From Pseudomonadota bacterium (GTDB lineage: Bacteria; Desulfobacterota; Desulfobulbia; Desulfobulbales; DAOVYS01), in the NCBI GenBank assembly GCA_030635485.1, contig DAOVYS010000005.1, forward strand, positions 1-26,545: a stretch of 26,545 nucleotides of DNA, in the 5' to 3' direction. A program made the position numbers and the translations under genes. How positions within the stretch are numbered: position 1 is the stretch's first letter; every line of letters begins with the position of its first letter. The notes under the pieces were generated by a model, which was not told the origin of the DNA, searched no databases, and saw only the letters and a program-made list of their open reading frames with translations. This document shows positions 1-6,085 of the stretch, piece after piece.

Positions 1-2
1 AA

Positions 3-173
3 AAACATACAGGAGAGAAGCTAAAAGATATTGGGAAACACTTTGGCATCAGCGAGTCGGGCGTATCTCAGGCAGGTCGCAGAGTCCGTACATGGATGGA
101 AAAGAATAAAAACATGAGACGTGAAATAGGAAAACTTGAAAAAAGGATAAATCCGTCAAGAATGAAGACCTGA
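3..173 (+). CDS. C-terminal fragment of a REP-associated tyrosine transposase (RAYT, IS200/Y1-like)
   Basis: An open frame enters from the left edge and ends at TGA 171-173, giving 56 residues. It contains TGEKLKDIGKHFGISESGV followed by SQAGRR and a lysine-rich tail. This helix-turn-helix resembles the DnaA-like C-terminal domain often carried by RAYT proteins, the single-strand transposases that act on REP palindromes. The catalytic HUH/Tyr part lies outside the window. The stop codon forms the first three bases of a 17-bp tandem repeat, so the gene end and the repeat are physically joined. The numerous palindromic repeats elsewhere in the window fit the presence of a RAYT in this genome. 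The family call rests on pattern recognition of a short fragment. Confidence 0.7.
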   Translation, partial: KHTGEKLKDIGKHFGISESGVSQAGRRVRTWMEKNKNMRREIGKLEKRINPSRMKT

Positions 174-1203
174 CCCCTCTTTCGTTCTGACCCCTCTTTC
201 GTTCCCAGATAAATTGGGCTTGCATTTTCTTTGCTGTGTCCGATGTGGCCCATGCCTTTTTTTCAGCTAATTTATTTTTCACCTGGTCGAAGATCTTTTC
301 AATATCCCATCTCGTTTTATAAAGATAGGCGATAAGGCCTGGAGGCACATTGGACAAGCTTGTAACAAAACCATATGTTTCTCCGGATATTGGGCATTTA
401 TATTTTACACGGTGCATACTTACACCGGCCGAACACCCCACAAGTTCATAACTTTGGACCCCAGCGTTAACTGGATCTTTCTTATCGAAACCCAACTTGG
501 CCATTACCATTAAATCCATGTTCTTCTTTTCTCGACTGACGAAATAGATCCCTCCGGCATGTTTCCATTTAAACCACTGGAAGAAATCGATACCGGCCCT
601 ATCCCAAACATAAACCACCTTCCGACCTTTCGGGGCTGACTGCCGAAGAGTTTCGATGTCAAGACGTTTCAGGGCGCGTGTGTCATGCTCTCTTTTTCGG
701 ATGCCGCTTGTGTCCGCTAATGTTAAATGCCTTAAAGCAAGGGTTCGCAAATCTACGGAATAAAAGTGTTGGATCGGATATTTTTTCCCGGACTTTTTCT
801 TGTCGTGGACAGCAGCTGCATGATAATGGCCATCTCCTGCAAAAATGTCATATCCGTCAAGCATTGCAAACCGTGAAAAAGGATCAGCCTGCCGATTATT
901 TAGCCTTATATTTTCATATAATGCTAAGCTAACTTCTCTGCATAATCTTAACCGTCGTTTGCTCTTAAGCGTTTCAAAGAAAAGGCTCCGTTTTACAACA
1001 GATCTATCTGAATTTAACAGCTTTTGAAGAAAGGCCCTTCCGCTTGGCTCTTGGGACAAGGTTCTCAATAATCCCGTTTCGATCCATTCCTGATCACTGA
1101 GGATGTTACATTTTCGTTTGTGATTGCATTGTTGAACTAGACCAGTTAATGGCTGAATCAACTTTCCGAATACCGTCTTTGATGGAGGAGTTCTTGTAAT
1201 CAT
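49..1203 (-). pseudogene. IS4-family DDE transposase, 3' end lost
   Basis: The reading frame begins at ATG 1203 and shows IS4-type landmarks: GDGHYH with the first catalytic Asp (D124), YVWDRAG with the second Asp (D201), and a Y-x2-R-x3-E-x6-K signature (Y295, R298, E302, K309). Family-like sequence runs to about residue 332 (KKMQAQFI, base 208). From base 207 onward the frame simply reads through the 17-bp tandem repeat and the antisense of the RAYT gene, so residues 333-384 are not transposase. IS4 enzymes normally continue for many tens of residues past the YREK motif with a helical C-terminal part, which is missing here. No convincing terminal inverted repeats were found. It is most likely an inactive remnant created by recombination or insertion at the repeat; a functional shortened protein is unlikely. 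Confidence 0.85.
171..204. repeat. Two perfect tandem copies of a 17-bp repeat (TGACCCCTCTTTCGTTC)
   Basis: Copies lie at 171-187 and 188-204, immediately after the RAYT reading frame. A second pair lies at 1398-1430. The IS4 transposase homology stops at 207-208, that is, at the inner edge of this repeat. Confidence 0.9.
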
Positions 1204-1497
1204 ACAAAAATTTTTCCCGGACCCCTCTTCAAAGTCAAGCTATAAATGCCATTTATTTCAATTTTTTCAGCCTGTTATTACAATTTTATCCAAAAAAGAC
1301 CCCCTGGTTTCAGCACTTCCCAGAACGGCCCTATGAGCCTTCTATTATGCAAATTTTACGGTTTTTTATTCGCTTTTTTGGACACCGTTGTCGTTCCTGA
1401 CCCCTCTTTCGTTCGACCCCTCTTTCGTTGCTTTTCCTTGCGTTGTCCTGCCGTTGATGTGTCAGCTCTAGCCTTGATCTTGATCCTTAAAGATAAA
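1204..1497. other. Gene-free stretch between the IS4 remnant and the phospholipase-like gene
   Basis: About 290 bases. It holds a partial copy of the GACCCCTCTT core (1219-1229) and the second 17-bp repeat pair (1398-1430). A plus-strand open frame crosses 1246-1599, but it has no ribosome-binding site and runs antisense into the end of the next gene, so it was not called. The stretch probably contains decayed insertion-sequence DNA. Confidence 0.5.
1398..1430. repeat. Second pair of the 17-bp GACCCCTCTTTCGTT repeat
   Basis: TGACCCCTCTTTCGTTC at 1398-1414 is followed by a copy lacking the first T at 1415-1430 (last base G instead of C). Orientation is the same as at 171-204, so the IS4 remnant is bracketed by directly oriented repeat pairs about 1.2 kb apart. 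Confidence 0.9.
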
Positions 1498-2424
1498 CTA
1501 CTTAAGCCTGCAGAATTCTATGATTTGTGGCAATGCGTCATTCTCCCAGTGCATTCCCTCTGTATTTATGGTTTCATAAATTTCTTTGGGGTAGTTTAGC
1601 AAAATCATCAGAACGTTTGAATAAATGCCGAGGCTATCATCGGATAATTCACTCTCTGCATCCAGAAGTTCACTGCCCTCTAACTTGTTTAAAAGCTCTT
1701 CATTAACCTCGCCCTTAATTAAATAAGGAGCATATAATCTAGCTGCCTTTTCTAGTGCCCTCATAAGAGCCAGATACTTTTTGAATTCCAGACTGACGTC
1801 AAAATCCGGGGTTACGTTAATTTCATCAAAGGCTTCTTCAACAGCTTCTTCTATGAAAATTGCCTGCCTGTAGCTGAACAGAATATCGCCTAACTGAAGC
1901 CCATATTTATGTACTAGAAGTGAGTCCACAGCGAATTCTATTGCGATATGAAGGGCGTCCCTGTCCTCCTCGGTTTTTTCCTGTAAAATATCGCACCACA
2001 TATCTGAGCCTTCCACATAGCCATCCACAGTATTGTGGGCCTTTATATCTGCATAAACGTGTGTCCTGATTCCTTCTGTAAAATATCTCAGTCCATAATC
2101 CCATGGCCTCAAGTTGCCCAAAGCGATGTCATAGAAGTAGGTGGTTCCAGGAACTACTTCAGGATGCTCAGTAACCCCATGCAGTTCAAAAGCTGTTTCG
2201 TGATCGATCAGGCCCAAGTCTCTCAGGTACCAAAAAAAATCCGGAACTATGGAACCCATTCTTGCATTATAATTCGCTAAATATCTATGCTCAATTCCAA
2301 GGGACTTTTTAGCTGCATAGGCATGCGTTGATTGCCCCCATGCAAATGCTGAGGTGGCAGATGCCAAGGTGCTGATTAAAACCACCAAGAATAAAATCAT
2401 CCTGTTATATAACCACTTCTTCAT
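1498..2424 (-). CDS. Exported zinc-dependent phospholipase C-like protein
   Basis: 308 residues. The start is ATG 2424, preceded by AAAGGAGG about 6 bases upstream. A signal peptide (about residues 1-28, ending SAFA) exposes WGQSTHAYAAKK at the mature N-terminus. An N-terminal Trp with a nearby His is typical of the Zn-dependent PLC/S1-P1 nuclease fold, where the N-terminus itself binds zinc. Further candidate ligands are Asp in GSIVPDF, His in FELHG, HVYADIKAH, and Asp/His in EFAVDSLLVHKYG. The C-terminal half is acidic and helical without an obvious second domain. Known relatives are secreted or periplasmic lipid hydrolases, but many 'zinc-dependent phospholipase C family' members are uncharacterised, so the substrate is unknown. 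It stands alone, with repeats on both sides. Confidence 0.7.
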   Translation of the reverse strand: MKKWLYNRMILFLVVLISTLASATSAFAWGQSTHAYAAKKSLGIEHRYLANYNARMGSIVPDFFWYLRDLGLIDHETAFELHGVTEHPEVVPGTTYFYDIALGNLRPWDYGLRYFTEGIRTHVYADIKAHNTVDGYVEGSDMWCDILQEKTEEDRDALHIAIEFAVDSLLVHKYGLQLGDILFSYRQAIFIEEAVEEAFDEINVTPDFDVSLEFKKYLALMRALEKAARLYAPYLIKGEVNEELLNKLEGSELLDAESELSDDSLGIYSNVLMILLNYPKEIYETINTEGMHWENDALPQIIEFCRLK

Positions 2425-2490
2425 TTCAATCCTCCTTTGCTTTTACTTCCGTTGTGGCCTGATTTTGTTAAATCAACTCGTTGTCTTGGT

Positions 2491-2580
2491 CCGACCCTAA
2501 CTTACGATCGAACTTACAAAACTTAGCCGAACTTAGCGAACTTAAACTTCCGAACTTAGAACTTAAGGAACTTAGGTCCG
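2491..2580. repeat. Degenerate short tandem repeat, seven AACTTA copies
   Basis: AACTTA occurs at 2511, 2519, 2530, 2539, 2553, 2560 and 2569, usually preceded by G or CG, with irregular 7-14-base spacing. The array is bounded by imperfect inverted ends (CCGACCCTAACTTA and AACTTAGGTCCGG). No gene was seen in 2425-2671 apart from this array. Confidence 0.75.
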
Positions 2581-2671
2581 GATGACGTTTCAGAAATATC
2601 CATTACCCAATGCGGAGCCGCTTGTGGGGTGGTTGTGGGGGCTGGGGGAGAAAAATCCCCGGCTACCCGAT

Positions 2672-3181
2672 TTAGCCAATGCCACGTTCAAGCCGCTCCA
2701 AAAGGCGGCTAAATAGTTTACATATTTTATCATGTTCCTTGTTTGATGCTTGTTGTGGACCCATCGTTTGATCGTCAGTCGGGATGGGATAGCGTCCTGC
2801 CCATTTAACAAATACTGATAGTTTCTCCAATAAGCTGTAATCCTGAGCAGAAATCGGGAGCGCAGGACACTCTATATGTTTAGCCAGACGGTGTAGCTCG
2901 TGACTTTTGAATGGTTTTGCAATTACAAGTCTACGCTTTCCTTGCTCTACTGCGTTTATTCCTCGAAACACCATGTGCCCTTTAATAAGTGATTCCAATG
3001 CCATTCCTAGTAACATGTATTCAATCCACACCAAGTGAGAAGAACTGCGACTTTCACCAAAACTGTTGAGTTTTTCAGAAGCTTCCTTCAGAAACTTTAC
3101 ACGGATTATCCAGGTTGCAGGATGCATAGCCTCTGACTGAAACGCCGATTTTCTTTGCTCTCTATTCCACAGTTGTTTCAT
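2672..3181 (-). CDS. Small protein with HEPN-like features, possible integron-cassette gene
   Basis: 169 residues from ATG 3181. No strong Shine-Dalgarno sequence is visible (CATAAGTAA precedes the ATG). The protein is helical and soluble. The segment GMALESLIKGHMVFRG, then SHELHRLAKH, then a C-terminal stretch ending FVKWAGRYPIP, matches the general layout of HEPN-type proteins: a long helix, a loop with His/Arg, and a helix ending near RYP. No exact catalytic R-x4-6-H motif could be assigned with confidence. Its start lies 10 bases after a 73-bp attC-like site, and the minus strand there reads GTTAGGC, a cassette-boundary consensus (GTTRRRY), so it could be a promoterless cassette gene. A matching GCCTAAC end is not visible downstream, so its own attC is lost or absent. 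Function is unknown. Confidence 0.55.
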   Translation of the reverse strand: MKQLWNREQRKSAFQSEAMHPATWIIRVKFLKEASEKLNSFGESRSSSHLVWIEYMLLGMALESLIKGHMVFRGINAVEQGKRRLVIAKPFKSHELHRLAKHIECPALPISAQDYSLLEKLSVFVKWAGRYPIPTDDQTMGPQQASNKEHDKICKLFSRLLERLERGIG

Positions 3182-3190
3182 TTACTTATG

Positions 3191-3263
3191 GCCTAACGTG
3201 GAGATCATCCTTTTTCAATAACGCGCAGCGGAATTGAAAATAGGATGCATCTCATGGTTGGGT
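3191..3263 (-). other. attC-like integron recombination site
   Basis: Read on the minus strand, the site begins ACCCAAC (RYYYAAC consensus, 3263-3257) and ends GTTAGGC (GTTRRRY, 3197-3191), 73 bp in all. The inner arms GAGAT-G-CATCCT and AGGATGATCTC pair over 11 bp with a single unpaired G in the left half, the kind of extrahelical base seen in attC hairpins. CAAT and ATTG flank the central loop. The 81-residue gene on the same strand ends 57 bases before the site, as expected for a cassette. No integrase gene is in the window. Folding was judged by eye. Confidence 0.65.
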
Positions 3264-3320
3264 GCCTTTGCTAGTCCGATGCACCGAAAACGTGTGACTC
3301 ATCGAATTCGATTTCGTCGC

Positions 3321-3566
3321 CTATGGACATCCCATCGAATTCCTAACCGCAGGCTCGAATCCGCGAACGCGCCCAGTGAAGCTCTGAGGGTCCTTTGCCG
3401 AGAGACTCTCAACGAGCACGCGCTGGTCCTTGAACTTGAGCGTTGCGTTCGCGCAGTCCGACAAGGTCTTGTCGCTCACCGCTTTGCCGGAAGGCGAGTT
3501 CCAGATGAAATGAATGCCCGTGTCCGGTTGCCGGACACCAAACCCCTTTGCCTTCGCATTGATCAT
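3321..3566 (-). CDS. Small uncharacterised protein, probable cassette gene
   Basis: 81 residues. ATG 3566 is preceded by AAAGGAG with a 7-base spacer, the clearest ribosome-binding site in this part of the window, which favours it over the longer plus-strand frame on the opposite strand. The sequence (starting MINAKAKGFGVR, with QRVLVESLSAKDP and FTGRVRGFEPA) suggests a small mixed alpha/beta soluble protein. No family was recognised. Base composition is clearly more GC-rich than the AT-rich DNA at 3600-4300, consistent with separate origin. It is bounded by GTTGGGTGC (3593-3585, minus) ahead of the start and GCACCCAAC (3265-3257, minus) after the stop, which are perfect 9-bp complements, as the ends of an integrated gene cassette should be. 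Three palindromes lie just upstream and may control it. Confidence 0.65.
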   Translation of the reverse strand: MINAKAKGFGVRQPDTGIHFIWNSPSGKAVSDKTLSDCANATLKFKDQRVLVESLSAKDPQSFTGRVRGFEPAVRNSMGCP

Positions 3567-3584
3567 GAGTTTACTCCTTTCTTT

Positions 3585-3593
3585 GCACCCAAC
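3585..3593 (-). other. Putative cassette boundary (GTTGGGTGC)
   Basis: On the minus strand this 9-mer matches GTTRRRY and is the exact complement of GCACCCAAC at the end of the same unit (3265-3257). In integron cassettes these two segments pair in the excised circle. No attC or attI shape was recognised immediately upstream. Confidence 0.5.
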
Positions 3594-3600
3594 ATAGTCT

Positions 3601-3717
3601 CTACGACATAATAGCCGTAGAGTTCTACGTCATTATAAAGTCATAAACAGGACATTATACGGCCGATCAGCAGTATAATCCCGTAATGAACTGGTAAATA
3701 CGGCCAATCAGCCGTAT
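3601..3717 (-). promoter_or_regulatory. Array of three 20-bp palindromes (7-6-7), probable operators
   Basis: Sites: 3698-3717 ATACGGCCAATCAGCCGTAT (arms perfect), 3657-3676 ATACGGCCGATCAGCAGTAT (one mismatch) and 3601-3620 CTACGACATAATAGCCGTAG (one mismatch). All have 7-bp arms and a 6-bp spacer, centres 41 and 56 bp apart. They sit 35-151 bp upstream of the minus-strand start at 3566. TATAAT-like hexamers occur on the minus strand within the array (for example in CCGTATAATG and TTTATAATGA). The arrangement suggests binding of a dimeric repressor or activator; the regulator is unknown. Confidence 0.55.
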
Positions 3718-3829
3718 AAAAAAATGACATTTGGATGCTACAAGAATTTTTTCATTTTTCCTTCCTCTTATTTTGTGTTTATTGCCATTTTCTAACAAAC
3801 CGCATACCACACAAAAATCCTATTGTAAA

Positions 3830-3869
3830 TAAGTACAAGTACTTACGAGTTTGTAAGTACTTGTACTTA
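3830..3869. repeat. Perfect 17-bp inverted repeat, 6-base loop
   Basis: Left arm TAAGTACAAGTACTTAC (3830-3846), loop GAGTTT, right arm GTAAGTACTTGTACTTA (3853-3869). Each arm is itself a near-palindrome of the form GTAAGTAC-WW-GTACTTAC, so the region can also be read as two tandem 18-bp operator-like palindromes 23 bp apart. Confidence 0.85.
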
Positions 3870-4333
3870 CATAATGCGAAATATATCTATGATATCGAAT
3901 TGTTAAGTGAGGTGAAAAAAGGGCGAAAAAAAATGATTTTTCTTTAATATTTTTTTCGGAAGGCGTAATTCGGCGTTTAGGTGATTAATCTGATTTTTGA
4001 CTTTTCGAAAAAATGGGAAACCGAGATAGACGCTGTCGAGCATAAAAATCGTTATCAGGAGAAGAAGACAAATATTGCCTGGTCCGTACGGGATGGAAGA
4101 TCCTTTCAAGTGGTAACATTTACAAAACAAGGCAGTACTCAAATTTATGCATGCTTCCGTCTATTCGTAGAAAATAATTTATTCCCAGACTCCTTCTTTT
4201 TCTTTGTTTTCTTACACTTCTCCATGATAAAATATTTTTTATGCTACAAACTTGATGGCGTTGCAAAAAAGTACCCAAAGGGCATAGCAATCCGATCTAC
4301 TGCGTTGCACCCCAAGGGCACTTCCTGCGGGGC

Positions 4334-4397
4334 GTAGCTATTTTCAGCCACTCGGCATACCACATGTATGGCCTCGCACCTGAAAAATTACTACGCC
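4334..4397. repeat. REP-like hairpin element, degenerate copy
   Basis: The outer arms GTAGCTATTTTCAG and CTGAAAAATTACTAC pair imperfectly. The loop region contains GGCATACC-ACATGTATGGCC. The 111-bp hairpin at 12130-12240 has the same plan: CTGAACAATTAC arms and a GGCATACC-GATATGTATAGCC loop. Confidence 0.5.
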
Positions 4398-4448
4398 TTG
4401 TACCCCAAGTCCACTTCCTGCGGGGCGTATATCGAACTTGAAGTTTAT

Positions 4449-4462
4449 CCCCCTCAAGGGGG
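4449..4462. repeat. GC-rich hairpin CCCCCT-CA-AGGGGG
   Basis: A 6-bp perfect stem with a 2-base gap, about 90 bases ahead of the gene at 4549. There is no T-run after it, so a classical terminator is not supported. Confidence 0.4.
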
Positions 4463-4548
4463 GACTGAAAAGAGTGCCTTGCGGGTACTTAGCCATCCCA
4501 ATATTTTTTACGAGACCATCAAACTTAATCCACTGGAGTGAATAAACA

Positions 4549-6081
4549 ATGCTGGATCATGTTAGCAGTGAGCATACCTTGTCAGTCGGTCAATCCCCTG
4601 AGGAACCAGTCTCTATTGCTGACAAAATTTTAAAGCACGCCTTAGTCTTTTCTAAGGAAGTTTCCTATAAAAGAACTGAAAAAATAATTATCAGCGGAAC
4701 TGAGTCATTGGCCCTCTACTATGTGATTGAAGGAGCTGTGGAGGTTTCTCATTCTACGAGCGGCACCAAGATTGTCGTTGCTCTTATCGGAGCCGGCAAT
4801 TTTTTCGGCGAGATAGGTTTTTTTGACGGCACTTCCCGCATCCGCGATATCAGAGCGACAAAAAAAACCAGGATCGCTATCTTTGATCAACAGGGAATGG
4901 CGAGGCTGCAGCAGGAAGCACCTACCGTCCATTCGGAATTTATGACCTTTCTGACCCGTTCCATCTGCCTAAAATTCCGTCGGGTCTTAGAAGAACGAGA
5001 GCCGATGACGGGGTATGCGGCATCCCTTTCGACCGGCGGCCGCAGCTATGATGTCTCAAAACCACTTCCGGACTTCTTTTTCAAAAGTGCGACCTGGCAG
5101 GACGTAAATCGAATCGTTGACGATTTCAAATCAAAACTTTTTAACGTTTCCTTTAAATTGCAGAAAGATCCCCGTGAGGAAATTCCCGAAGACTTGAAGC
5201 AGCAATGCATCACTGTTTTGAACGGTTTCTATGAGCAGTTGCTTGCCTTCAAGGGAAAGGACCGTGAACAGTCTGAAGAGGACCTTGGCTGGGGGTACAT
5301 TTTCAAAGAGATATATCCCTATTTCATGCGCAGTCGATTCTCCGAGAGGATCTACTTCAAGCCTAAAGGCTATGCCGGCGATTTTCTGATGATGGAACAA
5401 ATCTACAGAAATGTGCCGGAAGGCGACGGCAAGCTAGGTGTTCTGGTAGACGGCTGGTGTCTTGATTCGGTTGGAGCACGGGCAATACGCGGACGCCGCC
5501 GTCTCTTAAGAGAGCAGTTAGCCGTTCTTTCTCGACAGAAAAAATCTCAATGCAGGACTATTAAAATTATGAACCTTGCCTGTGGTTCCAACAGGGAGCT
5601 CTTTGATTTTATCAAGGACTGTGACTACAGCGAACAGATTGAGGCCCTGTGCATGGATATCGACTCAGATGCCCTTGCATTCACGGATCAGCAGGTGAAT
5701 GTCTTTTCGCATCAGGCAACCATCCGCCTAATGAGCGAAAATCTCGTCAAATGGGCACTAGGAAAAGTCATTCACGATATCGGAGACCAGGACATTATCT
5801 ACTCATCAGGCCTGACCGACTATCTTGACACGAGACTCTTCATTGCTTTGGTCAGCCGGTGTCACGAGCATCTGAAACCGGGCGGCAAACTCATTGTCGG
5901 GAATTTTGCACCCAACCCGGACCGAACGTTTATGGATCATATTCTACAGTGGCGGCTGATCTACAGAAATGAGGAAGAATTAAGGGAGCTGTTCAGGGCA
6001 AGTCCGTTTAGGCATAATGTGCGGATTATTTCCGAAGAACAAGGAGTGAACCTGTTTGCCGTAGCAACGAAAGACGGTTAA
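4549..6081 (+). CDS. Cyclic-nucleotide-binding / SAM-methyltransferase fusion, PhcB-like (3-hydroxypalmitate methyl ester type)
   Basis: 510 residues. ATG 4549 has GGAG about 10 bases upstream. Residues about 20-145 form a cNMP-binding domain, with FFGEIGFFDGTSRIRDIRAT preserving the FGE and Arg of the phosphate-binding cassette, so real cAMP or cGMP binding is plausible. There is no DNA-binding HTH. Residues about 240-510 are a class I methyltransferase: KPKGYAGDFLMMEQIY near 272, SAM motif I IMNLACGSNREL near 340, an acidic MDID, IIYSSGLTDYLDTRLF near 422, and LKPGGKLIVGNFAPNP. This combination is characteristic of proteins annotated as 'extracellular factor 3-hydroxypalmitic acid methyl ester biosynthesis'. 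In Ralstonia, PhcB makes a methyl-ester quorum signal. Here the substrate is unproven. Four bases separate it from the HD-GYP gene, so the two are probably co-translated. The CHASE2 cyclase at 16162 could supply its ligand (inference). Confidence 0.85.
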   Translation: MLDHVSSEHTLSVGQSPEEPVSIADKILKHALVFSKEVSYKRTEKIIISGTESLALYYVIEGAVEVSHSTSGTKIVVALIGAGNFFGEIGFFDGTSRIRDIRATKKTRIAIFDQQGMARLQQEAPTVHSEFMTFLTRSICLKFRRVLEEREPMTGYAASLSTGGRSYDVSKPLPDFFFKSATWQDVNRIVDDFKSKLFNVSFKLQKDPREEIPEDLKQQCITVLNGFYEQLLAFKGKDREQSEEDLGWGYIFKEIYPYFMRSRFSERIYFKPKGYAGDFLMMEQIYRNVPEGDGKLGVLVDGWCLDSVGARAIRGRRRLLREQLAVLSRQKKSQCRTIKIMNLACGSNRELFDFIKDCDYSEQIEALCMDIDSDALAFTDQQVNVFSHQATIRLMSENLVKWALGKVIHDIGDQDIIYSSGLTDYLDTRLFIALVSRCHEHLKPGGKLIVGNFAPNPDRTFMDHILQWRLIYRNEEELRELFRASPFRHNVRIISEEQGVNLFAVATKDG

Positions 6082-6085
6082 TTAT

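Larger units (their letters stand above)
3718..4548. other. AT-rich gene-poor stretch with palindromes and REP-like hairpins
   Basis: About 830 bases with no convincing gene. A GTG-started plus frame (3981-4337) lacks a ribosome-binding site and runs into dispersed repeat sequence, so it is not called. Contents: a perfect 17-bp inverted repeat (3830-3869), a dispersed repeat also found at 18411 (from 4250), two copies of ACTTCCTGCGGGGCGTA (4320-4336 and 4412-4428), a degenerate hairpin element (4334-4397), and a GC-rich hairpin (4449-4462). Confidence 0.6.

Noticed and set aside
1246..1599. 117-residue plus-strand open frame
   Set aside because: No ribosome-binding site, no family resemblance; it crosses the 17-bp repeat pair and runs antisense into the phospholipase-like gene.
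3234..3611. 125-residue plus-strand open frame
   Set aside because: It starts inside the attC-like hairpin, lacks a Shine-Dalgarno sequence and lies antisense to the 81-residue gene, which has an excellent one.
3735..3947. 70-residue plus-strand frame rich in Tyr/Lys
   Set aside because: AT-rich composition artefact crossing the perfect inverted repeat; no ribosome-binding site.
3981..4337. 118-residue plus-strand frame (GTG start)
   Set aside because: No ribosome-binding site, and its last third is dispersed-repeat sequence also present at 18411. A decayed gene cannot be excluded for the first ~60 residues.
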